A stretch of DNA of 64,000 nucleotides from Hygrocybe punicea (taxonomy: Eukaryota; Basidiomycota; Agaricomycetes; Agaricales; Hygrophoraceae): positions 8,524,607-8,588,606 of the forward strand of contig OY744462.1 of NCBI GenBank assembly GCA_963556145.1. The letters are read 5' to 3'. Shown in pieces: positions 1 through 10,900 of this stretch (within the stretch, counting starts at the first letter, position 1; every line of letters starts with the position of its first letter). The notes below the pieces were generated by a model. That model did no database searches. It saw nothing but the letters and a program-made list of their open reading frames with translations, and was not told the DNA's origin. Made by a program: the position numbers and the translations under genes.

Positions 1-264
1 CGTTGCCATGGCCCTGCCCATCACTTACTGGCACACACGCACTCATCGTCGTCGACAATGAGCACGACTATTTCACTATCCTGCCATATTTTCTTGCAGA
101 TTTTTTTACATATCATAGATATATTGTTCTACATACAGTATATAGACTAATATATATGAAAATAAAAGAAATAAAAAATAATGATACATGGGGTGCCACC
201 AACAAACGGGAGGGTACTCACCTTCGCAGAGGCGCTGTAGAGACATATATATCTCTGGGTACGT

Positions 265-614
265 ATTATACCGGTCTTCTATGTATATATATACAATTCT
301 GGGACATGAAATTGTTGCAGATTTAAGTTGGCAATCCATTGGGCACACTACTGAGGTGCTCTGTACCAATTTTCTAAGAAATCGGCGGACCGGTTATGGA
401 GAAAGAGTCCATGCAAGTTGGGGGGGGAATCTGTGTTAATGTGGGAAATTAGTCCGAGTTTGGCTTCTAATTATCATGTGATGATGGCATCAATTATGAT
501 TCATAATCAAGTTGTTTGGTCATGTTTTCATGTCTTATATGGGTTCTGAATCTCCTTTCAGGGCTCACTTCTAAATCAATCTCATAACTGTATTGTGAGC
601 ATCCTGCACTTTAT
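265..614 (+). repeat. Dispersed repeat R1, copy 1 (most complete)
   Basis: Begins ATTATACCGGTCTTCTATG and runs through a TA-rich tract, a GGCGGACCGGTTATGGAG motif and a G-run to about CTGCACTTTAT. It matches 4,438-4,464 joined to 23,986-24,284 almost base for base, and 54,478-54,816 more loosely toward its end. The three copies have unrelated left flanks, so the left edge is well placed; the right edge is approximate. No coding capacity or terminal inverted repeats were seen, so the element class is unknown. It serves as the reference for locating the Helitron ends. Confidence 0.85.
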
Positions 615-2520
615 AGGGATAGTGAGTGCAGAGTCGAAATTTTGAGCACCAAAACTTTGTGGGATTTAAGGCCCCAAAAGAATCTCCCGGTCGACAGCTT
701 TCCAACAGTGCCCCATTGGTCGAAATCGGCAGAGCGGTTGTGGAGAAATGTGGCCAAGAAGTTGCGGTGGCGGCCAAGCCCAGCCGCAGGGTTAGGGTTG
801 ACCCCAGTCTAGGGTTGCATGACCAACACTTGCCATTCTTGGCAATTCGATCTTGGGGCTGCATCAGACACCGCAACTGCACAACCTTTCCTTGTTTCAC
901 TCTTTCTTAACATTTCATCTCACACAGCTTGTTTTGTAATATAGTCTACTTACCATTTACAGTACACACCATCAAAATTTCACAACGTAGACTCTTAGTT
1001 CTTTCATTGCACTCTTTTTTACTGCCAACTGCACCTCTGGAACCAGTTCCGGTTCCATTTAGCCGTATCGACACCTTCCCAAGTTAGTTTTCTTTTTTTT
1101 TTTTTTTTTTTTTTTTTCACTTTTATAATTTCCTGGTGACGACCACTAGACCTTTACCCTGCAATGTATGTATGTTCCCATCCATATCCGCCCTCTCTTA
1201 TGCTGCATGTAATTCAGTGAAACTTGTATTACTGAAATTCGTTAACAAAGCCAGCTTCACGGTATTAACTGCTGCCAGCTTTTTCTTGGTCTGAGTAATT
1301 GTGAGTACTGTACCAGCATTATTTAAACCAACCCACTGGTCTACACAAAACAATGTCATTCACCACTTACTACAGAGCAAACTAGGAAAAGTTTACAAAA
1401 GCTTAAGCTTAAGGATGTCCCAGCAGCTAAGCATGGCACCCTCTTCGACTTCAAGTTCCACATCTGTGGCTACTCTGTCAACAAGTGTTGACATGTTGCA
1501 AGGCCACCAAGAGCAACTTGGAGCCCAACACCCGGAGCCCTGAGACCGTCTGCCCCCTGCATTCCGACTCAGAGAGGTTGGCTGCCGTGCATGTTTCCCC
1601 CGATTCCTTCGGTCCTCTTTCTCTTTTGCCTTGGCTCTCCTTCTATCCTTTCTATCTTTTCCGGTGCCTGTCTCTTGGATCCTGCACCACCACACACCAT
1701 GCACTTGCAGTCTGGAATTGAACATGGTGTTACCCTGGGCACACTCATGGCCCTCCTCATAAAAAATGAGGACAAGCGTCTATACAACTACTCCGAGACA
1801 GACCTCTTTCCCCATCCATCACATGCAGACTACATGTACCTGGCAAAGTATGGCATCAAGGCTAGCAGCAGGGGCGGCCACAGTAGTGCCCGTGAGACAA
1901 TCGGTGTGCCCTTGTCCCCAATGTGTGTTGTTATTAACCTCCCCTCCCAGGCCACATTGTCGCAGGTTGCAGAGAAATATCTCAAGACTGCGTTTGTGAT
2001 AGAGATCATAGCATTTGTCTCCTCCATAGGCAAGGTCCATCTCCAATCCTCTGCCCCGAACCTGACAGCGATGATAATGACAAGGCACAGGACCCTCTAT
2101 CAGATGAGTTCCATGCCCTGCTATCTTCAGTCACCCGTGCAGAAGTCAACCACATCTTGCCGCCCAGGTACGTGTACACACCCCACTGGATTGATTCACC
2201 ACTCGACCCTTGATGCATAGTGCACCCAACGGTATTCCCTGGGGAATGGGGAATGAGGGTGTGGAATAGAATTGGGCAGTATGGGTGGCGGGGCGGCAGG
2301 AATGCATATACTTGCATGCCAACAAAATACCAATATCTTGTGTACAATCTGACCTTGTTATCTGTGCCCATCATGATCTTTGACGTCTGAATCTTTAATA
2401 ACACACTCCTGGTAAGCTTAGATATATGCTTATTCATCAGACACCTCATAGTCGCCATAATATTTGAGGTGAGGCTACCTTGACACTGCTATTAGCATTT
2501 TCATGCACAGTGAGATTATG
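615..2520. other. No supported gene; possible decayed gene fragment
   Basis: A run of 25 T lies at 1,093-1,117. A 209-codon plus-strand reading frame at 1,591-2,220 looks coding-like in its middle (about 1,680-1,990) but has no recognised domain, clear exon structure or paralogue here. At 724-760 there is a diverged form of the GGCGGACCGGTT motif seen in R1. Nothing else is supported. Confidence 0.4.
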
Positions 2521-2523
2521 TCA

Positions 2524-2600
2524 GTTGCTAGGGACGTGAGAGTGGTTAGGGCACAGATGCAAGGTTCAAACCTCAACCAGCAGCAGGCCAAATAGCAAGT
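2524..2600 (+). repeat. Possible tRNA-derived SINE head
   Basis: A Pol III B-box-like GGTTCAAACC lies at 2,563-2,572, with an A-box-like GAGAGTGGTTAGG at 2,539-2,551. The spacing between them (about 12 nt) is shorter than in a tRNA, and no cloverleaf closes, so this is at best a tRNA-derived SINE head. A GGTTCCG-rich stretch follows it. Confidence 0.3.
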
Positions 2601-4437
2601 AACATTTCAATGTGGTTCCGGATACAGCTCCGGTTACGGTTCTATGGTTCCGATACTGTATGGAACCATTTTGTGAAGGATTCCAACCATGTCTATCTAT
2701 CTCATTACTATTGGTCAAAATTAGTTTTTTCATTGCTCTGTATGAGATCAATATATTTGACTGAGGCTGAAGTACATGAACCGTTTTGCATGAATAAATT
2801 TGCAGAACGTTAGCCCAATTAAAATTTGTGACAGATATGTACACAACTATGAGAGAGACAAAAAATTCTCTGCAGCCATCTTTCGAGTGCTGTGCTGGCT
2901 CCAGCTTCAGTAAGCTTCATGATTAATGCTGACTGAATTCACTTACAAGCCAACTTCAGCTAGAATTAGATATGAAATAAATGAAGACAAAATGTTGGAC
3001 TTGTGAATTCCAACCATCGGAAGTTGTTCCGATACAAGATGTGATTCCAGCCTAATATACAATATTAAACGGGCAGGACTGATGCAGTCAGCACACCCAA
3101 AACCGGTTGGGGGATGGATGGGAAGGTACTGGAGGTGAGCACTGATCCTACTGAATGTCCAAGGCTGAGTGTCTGCAGTACAAGCATTGTATTTTATCCA
3201 GAAGAAGAAACCTGATTTGGTGTATACACAGCATTAATTGCAAAGAGAGTTTTCGTCCAGTATTTGGGAAATTACCACACATCGCCATTGTATATGTACA
3301 TCATGAGCATGCCAAGTTATATCATGAATTTCCAGTTGAGTGGAAACATTAATTGCGGGATCAGCGAATGAGACCCGACTAACTCTAACACTCAAATTGA
3401 GCATGTGTGCTTGGATTGAGCATCGGCACCCAACAAAGGAACCGGTTCCGATATAATGCCAATGTTCTCATCCCTCATGCTCAAATAACAAGTCAATCTA
3501 TATTTATATTTAGTTAGATACTTCACATTGATCTTCTCTGTTAACCACCATGTAATGGAACAACTTTTGATGGAGTCCAACACTCTAATCAAGCCCGTGT
3601 GCATTGGGTTTCCGGGGGGGTCACTCGTCGGAATTGCACTTGCTAGTCGGAGACGCAGAAAGGGAAGGTCCCTTATTTAGATAATTATTCCTACTCGCCC
3701 ACATGTAGGTCCTACATAGGTTCCGCCCCAATGGACATAGAATCGGAAAAAAAAAAAAACAAAAAAAAGCCCGTGTGCTTGAATGGAGCATCAGCACCCA
3801 AAGGAACTCGTTCCGATTAACACCAGTTCAGAGTTGACATCAACTGTCCAATTGTCTAAATTTCCTCACTGCTCAAACCAGATGATATTGCCATATATAC
3901 AGGAACATTCAGTGCTATAGTATGCTTCTTCATATTGCATAGTACAATCAAAGGGGATGCAAGAAAAGGAATGAATCCGAAAGACCCCTTGTCAATCGAG
4001 ATCCAGAGTGGGTGATCAGCATATTGGTGATCTGATAATTGTCTGTTTTAAGTAGCAGCAGTAGATGGAATCCGATATCTGGGTAGTAATGAAGTGATTT
4101 AAAACTATCCACGTTGGTGTCATTGAAGATCTCTTGATGTTCTTTTTAGAGGCCCATAGCCTTGTCTACATCAGGGGTATCCTTCCCATGCATGAGCAAC
4201 AGAACGCCTTGAAACATATTGAAGTCAGTCAAGAAGAACATTGAGTGGACCCTCAAAGTTGAGGACATCTGTGACTCACCAATAGTGATCATGACCGGAT
4301 CTGGATCCGATTCCGATGTGTTACCGAAGTAATCGGAACCCAAGTTGCCGTTCTGGTTCCGGTTACTTGTTAATATATAATCCTCTACTTGTTGCTACTC
4401 ATGTCAAAATTATATGGGACCTCAATGCTTTATGGTC
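2601..4437. other. Non-coding region with recurrent GGTTCCGAT motifs
   Basis: No gene is supported. The motif GGTTCCGAT and its complement ATCGGAACC recur about every 100-400 bp (for example near 2,612, 2,646, 3,030, 3,440, 3,810, 4,305 and 4,335). Two related segments, at 3,388-3,450 and 3,590-3,602 plus 3,779-3,820, share GTGTGCTTG..GAGCATC.GCACCCA..AAAGGAAC. The second is split by a short retro-inserted sequence. Confidence 0.5.
3603..3766 (+). mobile_element. 164-bp retro-inserted sequence with A-tail and 12-bp target duplication
   Basis: The segment ends in an A-rich tail (GGAAAAAAAAAAAAACAAAAAA). It is flanked by a perfect 12-bp direct repeat AAGCCCGTGTGC at 3,591-3,602 and 3,767-3,778. 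A paralogous stretch at 3,388-3,450 reads straight through GTGTGCTTG without the insert, which shows the empty site. An A-tail with a long target duplication is the signature of LINE-type target-primed reverse transcription. The body has no ORF. It could be a SINE, a 5'-truncated LINE end or a retrocopy of a short RNA; GGTTCCGCCCC near 3,719 is only a poor B-box match. Confidence 0.75.
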
Positions 4438-4464
4438 ATTATACCGGTCTTCTATGTATATATA
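4438..4464 (+). repeat. Repeat R1, copy 2, left part (split by the Helitron)
   Basis: ATTATACCGGTCTTCTATG followed by TATATATA is identical to the start of R1 copy 1. Similarity stops exactly before the CTAG at 4,465-4,468 and resumes at 23,986 with TACAATTCTGGG. Joining the two parts rebuilds R1 with no base gained or lost. Confidence 0.85.
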
Positions 4465-4496
4465 CTAGTGGGGTGTGGGCCATTGCTTTGCATGGC
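4465..4496 (-). other. Helitron 3' terminus: hairpin plus CTAG
   Basis: Minus strand: GCCATGC-AAA-GCAATGGC (4,496 to 4,479), then 10 nt, then CTAG (4,468-4,465), then host T. Hairpin plus CTRR is the termination signal of rolling-circle Helitrons. The stop codon of the helicase reading frame lies only about 38 bp upstream of the hairpin. Confidence 0.8.
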
Positions 4497-4533
4497 ATGT
4501 TACTCGTCCCTTCTTTTAGCAAGAGAACACATA

Positions 4534-7500
4534 TTAAGATTGAGCATATATAAACAGTACAGCATTATTACCATTACATGACAATAAATTAATATTTGAA
4601 AAGTTATCTATATCACCTTCATTAATGCAAATTGATCTGGTTGATATACCATCATGAAACCATACCATACTGTTGATGAATATGCGGGCAGTAAAATGTG
4701 CATCACCAAAGTACACAATTCCTCTCAATGTGTAAGCAGTGGATATGTCATCAATTGACAAGTTTATAACTTGACTAATTATTAAATTCTCAATAGAGTC
4801 AACTGTAAACATGATTAGAGGTGGAATTTTGTTAAATGCAATAAATTTAGTAATCTCTCCCCAACACAATTGACATTTGTGCCGTTGTCTATTAACTATG
4901 ATTTGAGCAAGACATGTTGAGATTGTTCCAGAAAATGAATATGAACAATGAAAGATGGCGTCACATCTATCATTTTCCAGAATGGTTATGTTTTCACAAT
5001 TGATACATTTAAGACAAGTTGAAGTCATTGGTTCATTTGCTTTCATTATATAATGGGCCAAATCACTTATGGCAATGCCAACTTGACCATAAGGAAATAT
5101 TTCGGGTTTATCTTGATGCAATAAATGTCTGATTGTATTTCTAACTGTTTCTAAATCTGTTGTGTGATTCTTGGATCGTTTGAATCCTAAGCTCAAAATC
5201 TTTAATATTTCATTGATGCTATTGAATCTTTTTTTCCAACTTGATGGATCTTCATTCCATATTGCTAGTAATATTGTAAAGAGTGAATCATAAGCACAGC
5301 TCCAATCTTCCGCATCCCATATAAACCCTTTTGGTTCATTTAATTCAATAGTACTTGTTTTTCGTCTTTTTTTCACTATGGAAGATGAACTTACAACTTG
5401 TTGTAATTTTCGTTTTTTATTTTGCAATACATTGGCCATCGAATTTTTATGAGTGACAGTGATTGGAACAGTTCCTTTTGCAGGAACAAAGTTGAGGTTT
5501 CTGAAATCTGCCTTTTGATTTTTGTTCATATGTTTAATTAATTGCCATGGAGAGGGCTGTGTTGTGTATTGATTTAGTTGTTCCGTGGCTTTCCATGCGA
5601 TAGCATGATGAATGTTTTTTGGAATATATGACTTTCCTTTCCATTTTCTAAATTGATCAATGATAGAATTTCGCTGATCTCCCTTGACATGGTCTGGTAA
5701 GAGTCCTTGATATTTCAGTTTGGTAATCTCATCAAGCAGTTCTAATTCTCTGAATTCCTGCCTGAGATATCCAGAAGCACCCCCAGTAATTACTTTAGGA
5801 TCAAAGCCTTGCATGATGATAGTTCCTGCTGCAGAAGCACTTCTTGATAAGCAAGTATAATAGGATTGGTGGTTTCTACAACTACTGAGGTCAACTACAT
5901 TGTTAGGACGAGTACGTCCTTGACATGCATAATCAGTCATTGCAAAATTAGGTAGTACCAACACTTGTTCTCTTGACAAAGATATCACATCATCATTGGG
6001 TAATGAGCACATGGTGGAAGTGACATGTTTTGTAATCGGCACAACATTTTCAGGAAGTCCTTCTATGTTAATTTTTTTTGGAGGATTCAATAATCTGACA
6101 AATAAAGTGTCCAGTACAGTTTGTTGCTCAGGACCTATTGCACTCTGCCAACCCACAACTATGCCCTCTGCTCCTTTGGTAATGCAGCACTCTGTTGCAT
6201 CATTGTTCCTCAGCATCACTGGCATGCCTACACATAAGTCCAATCTTCCTGGTATATGATCAGAGGATGATGCATGTGGTTGGCTCCAAAGTAGCTTTTG
6301 GAGTGAAGGTTCCAATATCTTTGTGTGTCGAATAGGATCCAAAATTGTTGACATGTGATGAGATTTTCTTTTGCTATTGGAACTAGTAGGATCATTCCAT
6401 CTGTCTATGGAATAGAATGATGTTAATGGTCTCCTATTTTCAGCAGCAAAACGTTGAATACCAAGTTCATTGATTTTGTCTTTTTGTGCATTCAATGCAG
6501 TTATAACTGACACATTCCTGAATTTCTTTTGGGCTAATTTTGGATCATTTGGACCTTTTCCTGCAACACGAGTACGAAGAAATGCAATATCTTTGGGAGT
6601 ACATGCTTTGTATCTCATGTTTTCCAAAGCAAGCCTCAGTTGGACATCTTCTTCTGACTGATTGGTTTGTCTCATATTTTCACGTAATATAACAACTGTT
6701 GTTATTTGATGCCAAAGAGCTTTGCCTATAGCCGCTTCCTGATTTGCTATAGTTTGACTGGAATTGATTTGGACACCAACGGTTCCAGAGTATAAAGGAG
6801 CACCACTCATAGCTGGTGGAAGTTGGCCAAAATCTCCTGCAAATATCATATTAATGCCACCAAAGGGTTCATCATAAACACCACGTGCTTTTGCACACTG
6901 AGCACTGATTTTATACATATCTCTGCAAGATAACATTGACACCTCATCAATGAAAATGTAATCCACACCATCAAGATTGGCACGTACTTGTGCAAGGGAA
7001 CGAGATGATCCTCCCTGATTAATTCCAAGAATGGAGTGATATGTGGATCCATTTACAAGGGCAGCAGCACCACCGGTTGGTGCAAGAACCACAAATCGAT
7101 GATTTTCGTTGTGTTTACCAAAAAAACTAGTCAATGCTTTGATGACTTGTGATTTCCCTGTGCCTGCCATCCCACCAAGATACATGCGTAGCTTATCAGA
7201 ACCGTTAATCAAGGTAGAGTGATTCGCAATGATATGAAATGCTCTCTTTTGGTCAGTGTTCAACTTGTAATCATTGATAGTTACATCAATAAGATGACGA
7301 TCAGCTCTGTTTGCAGGAATAAACATATGGTTGATGTATGCTGCATCCACTATCTTGACATCATTATATTGAAAATTTCCCAATTTATTTATGGTTGCTG
7401 TGTTTGTTGGTAAATTTTTATTTCTGTCATTGATGATTTCCTTTTTCTTTGCAAGGACTGCAGTTCTCCACAATTTTGCTGATTGTACTACAGGTGGTTC

Positions 7501-7953
7501 TATAGGTATCAACGGTCCTATATCTGGGGTACCATCAATACAATCATCGAGCCACCCTGACCTTTTCAAAGTTCTTTCAGTTATCAGCATTTGATCTTTC
7601 CTTTTTTGTCCTTTTTGACCAAGTTTCAGGAGTATTTCCGTGTCATTATTGTCTTCATCAATATTGTTGTTGAAGTCGTCGCCATTAAATGCAAATTCAG
7701 CATTGTGCATGTCATCCAGTTCATCAAGACCGTTTGAGGTCGCCCATGAATACCTTATATTTGCAGTATTATTCTTCTGACGTTTAGCAGAGAAATCATC
7801 TCTTGCATCCAAACATTCATACCGCAGACCAAAGTATTTCATGATCTCTAGTTCTTTTTTAGAAAACTCGTGGTCTATAAAAGCATTATCCCATGTTTGT
7901 AATTTACTTTTGAGTTCTTTGCCACTTCTCCATGGCTTGAAAAACGTTAACAT
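4534..7953 (-). CDS. Helitron helicase half (Pif1-type) with C-terminal cysteine-protease-like domain
   Basis: This is the C-terminal half of the Helitron replicase. A Pif1/RecD-type SF1B helicase core runs from about residue 225 to 710: Walker A GGMAGTGKS near 262, FIDEVSML near 334, GDFGQLPP near 373, and late motifs ACQGRT near 677 and CLSRSAS near 697. A distinct region follows. SCAYDSLF near 884, paired cysteines CLKCINC near 979 and KCQLC near 1026, and GDAHFTARI...WFHDG near 1085-1100 give a Cys, zinc-ribbon, His, Asp order like that of ubiquitin-specific or USPL1-like proteases. That last assignment is an inference from motif order. The ATG used here is probably not a native start: it lies six codons after the TGA that ends the Rep half, in the same frame. 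The product would unwind the displaced strand during rolling-circle transposition. Confidence 0.9.
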   Translation of the reverse strand: MLTFFKPWRSGKELKSKLQTWDNAFIDHEFSKKELEIMKYFGLRYECLDARDDFSAKRQKNNTANIRYSWATSNGLDELDDMHNAEFAFNGDDFNNNIDEDNNDTEILLKLGQKGQKRKDQMLITERTLKRSGWLDDCIDGTPDIGPLIPIEPPVVQSAKLWRTAVLAKKKEIINDRNKNLPTNTATINKLGNFQYNDVKIVDAAYINHMFIPANRADRHLIDVTINDYKLNTDQKRAFHIIANHSTLINGSDKLRMYLGGMAGTGKSQVIKALTSFFGKHNENHRFVVLAPTGGAAALVNGSTYHSILGINQGGSSRSLAQVRANLDGVDYIFIDEVSMLSCRDMYKISAQCAKARGVYDEPFGGINMIFAGDFGQLPPAMSGAPLYSGTVGVQINSSQTIANQEAAIGKALWHQITTVVILRENMRQTNQSEEDVQLRLALENMRYKACTPKDIAFLRTRVAGKGPNDPKLAQKKFRNVSVITALNAQKDKINELGIQRFAAENRRPLTSFYSIDRWNDPTSSNSKRKSHHMSTILDPIRHTKILEPSLQKLLWSQPHASSSDHIPGRLDLCVGMPVMLRNNDATECCITKGAEGIVVGWQSAIGPEQQTVLDTLFVRLLNPPKKINIEGLPENVVPITKHVTSTMCSLPNDDVISLSREQVLVLPNFAMTDYACQGRTRPNNVVDLSSCRNHQSYYTCLSRSASAAGTIIMQGFDPKVITGGASGYLRQEFRELELLDEITKLKYQGLLPDHVKGDQRNSIIDQFRKWKGKSYIPKNIHHAIAWKATEQLNQYTTQPSPWQLIKHMNKNQKADFRNLNFVPAKGTVPITVTHKNSMANVLQNKKRKLQQVVSSSSIVKKRRKTSTIELNEPKGFIWDAEDWSCAYDSLFTILLAIWNEDPSSWKKRFNSINEILKILSLGFKRSKNHTTDLETVRNTIRHLLHQDKPEIFPYGQVGIAISDLAHYIMKANEPMTSTCLKCINCENITILENDRCDAIFHCSYSFSGTISTCLAQIIVNRQRHKCQLCWGEITKFIAFNKIPPLIMFTVDSIENLIISQVINLSIDDISTAYTLRGIVYFGDAHFTARIFINSMVWFHDGISTRSICINEGDIDNFSNINLLSCNGNNAVLFIYAQS

Positions 7954-7971
7954 TGTACAACAATAATATTC

Positions 7972-10900
7972 TCAATCACCACGGTCAGCCCTTGGCAAAG
8001 TGTTCGGAATAAAATTAGGAACTATGAAAGGATCATTCCCTTTCATTTTGGCATGGTGGGTAAGATATTGTGGATGATTGGAATGTAAAGTATAATCATT
8101 TTCAAATTTTGTCAATTTATTAAGATCAACTTCATTTGTTTTATCAGCTATTTCTGTGCCTGCATGTCTACTCAAACTATCAGGTTTTGGAATTTCATCT
8201 ATCTCCATGAGTATATCATTATCAACGACATCAGACAAGTTGTCATCACTGGAATAGTCAACATTAGTAGGTTCAGTGCAAGAGTCAGACAAATCATCAC
8301 AGCCTAGATTGTCAAAAATTTGGTTTTGCACTGGTTCTTTTCTGGCCCTTTTGGTCTTTGTTTTGGTGCGTCTTTTCTTTGGTTCCATAGTGGCAAGACG
8401 TATCCAGTCATACAGTGATACATTATCATACAAGGCGGGTCTGAACATATAATTATTTACTTTGGAAAGTCCAATGTATGCGCCATTATTCTTACCAATA
8501 ACAACCTTTTGTGCATTATTTTGGTCTTCACATATATTAGGAATTTCTTCATCAGACCATGCACTGATAACCTCTTTAACATAAGATCTCCAAAAGAATG
8601 GCACGAATTTATGACTGGTGTAGTGATCAGGATTTCCAAGGACATATAATGAAGCCATTGGAGCACCAATTTCCATTTTGGAGGTGAGTGAATTGACTAT
8701 TTGTGTAAACAGCTTTCTGACTTTGTCTTTTCTTTTTAGGTCGCCACCAATCATTTCGGAATTCTTATCAAAAATACTTTTTATCACTTCAAAAATGCTA
8801 TAGGTCTTCAAGGAGAATTTTGTAATATAATCTGTTATGTATGCAACTATGGCCTTTATAGCAGTACCTGATAATAAGCTGGTCACATCAGAATTGCATC
8901 GTAGCATATATGTAACTTCAGGTGTCACCGTGTTCATCCAAGGTTCACCATGCTTGAGGTTGAGAGCACCAGTGTTAGGTTCTACAAAAGTTTGTTGAAA
9001 GATATCACGGGGAAATCGTCGTTTACATTCACCTTTCGAATTAAGACAGTATGGCTTTTTTTTGCCATCATGCCTGTTATGTACATTTAATCGCAATAAA
9101 AGATCATCTACAACATCTTGAAACCTTTGCCACCATGTTGATCTTTTGTTGTGATATTGACAATTCATGGAACAATTATATGATGGTGGATCTGGCATGA
9201 CACATGTTGGTGGTTGATATTCAGGTTTCGACATTGTCTGTTCCATTTTCTGTGATACCTCATCTTTAGAACCTGTCATGAATTGTCCTACACACAAACT
9301 TTCCAAATATTCCACTAATCTTTTCTGAAAGTCAGAATTTTCACCCATAATTTTGTCACGTATTTCCTGAGGTGTAAGGCATCCCTTTATCCACAACAGC
9401 ATATGAAGATGCAAGGTAAGACGTCCTTGTTCCTCTACCGTTGCATAATAACCTGATGTGTTTCCATACAGGCCAGGATGAGATTCATTTATTCCTAATA
9501 TATGTTTGATGAACATTTCAGTAGTAAAGTGAAAAAAGCGGGCTCCAGCAACTGGATTGTTTGCAATTAGTTTGTAACAATCCTGGGGTAGACGTAGTTT
9601 AGGATAAAACTTTTCTTTGTTGTCAGCATAATATAAGCATAGTGGGTGATTGATGTCTGCAGGTGCAAAAGTGATAAACCAAGTCGGAGCACCAATATAG
9701 GATATCAGAGACCAAATCTCATTTCGCATGTATTTCTTGTTAGTAATTGAACCTTTGACCTGACCAGCTACGTGATCCAGATCAGAAATGAGTTTATAGC
9801 ATGCTTTCTCTTCTGATGTATCCGGTTTGACTCTATCACCTCTAGATAATCTTTTAGAGAGGTCATCCAAAACAGCTGTATTGATATTCATCAGGCGATT
9901 TGCAATATCGTTGAAATTATGTTTATTAGTCAACAAATATCCTCCGGTTGTACTGTCTTTGATTTGTTCTTGATTGAATGCAATCAATGGAAAATAGGGA
10001 TCGGTTTGAAATCTTTTGTCATGGTACATCAGGAGATGTCTTTTGTGCATCATATCACTGATGCTTAAAACATCATTGTCTATGCTGCTAATACCACCCA
10101 AGCCATATGGAAATAGGCAGGGAAACATCATAGGATATAACTGAGGATTATTAAAGAACAATTCTGGATTTCTAGCATGGCTTATGGCAAGAACACCACC
10201 ATGGTCATCTATCAAGTGCTTGGTCGCTCTAGCTATTAATGCCTTTGGACTTGTAATATCTAGATTTTCGCCAGTTATTCCACTAACAACAAAGGGACAA
10301 GGCCCATCTTCCACACCATCTTCCACTTCATTGTCAAATGCACTAGTGGCTTCTGGTTCCTTATTTGTGTCTGCTGGTCGATATGCAACCACAACAGGAA
10401 TTCCATGATCTGGATATTGTGCTAGATTTTCATAGGAGATATCTAAATCATAGTAATCCATGTGATTCAATTTCAGCCATTCTAAAGCTGCAGAAACTCG
10501 CCTTCGGCGAACCAATAAAGGCGTTCGCTCCATGTCTTCTGGAGTTGGTCTGGCAGGACCAGTGAAAATAAACGCTAGCACTTCATCAAGTTCTTTAATT
10601 GTTGGAGGCAACCGTTGATATATCTTTGGTGTTGGGTTTTGAAACATGATGGCATTTGCTTTCATTTTATGCATCCCAGAGGAGACACGAACAATACATT
10701 TGTTGTGACGAACACGGGCAATCAAAAGTTGTTCAGCAAATGTTAGATTTTGAAGTTGTGCAGGAATTCTTCCCATCCAAAGTCCATTCGCCAAAGCATA
10801 TTTGGGAGTTTGGCCTTTATTCAGACTGAGCACACATGGTTTGCATATCCATTTACATGTGTCATCTAGCACTGGACCTTTGATATCCTCTATTGGATCA

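Noticed and set aside
265..614. R1 as a solo LTR or a DNA-transposon MITE
   Set aside because: No TG..CA ends, no terminal inverted repeats and no consistent target duplication among the copies.
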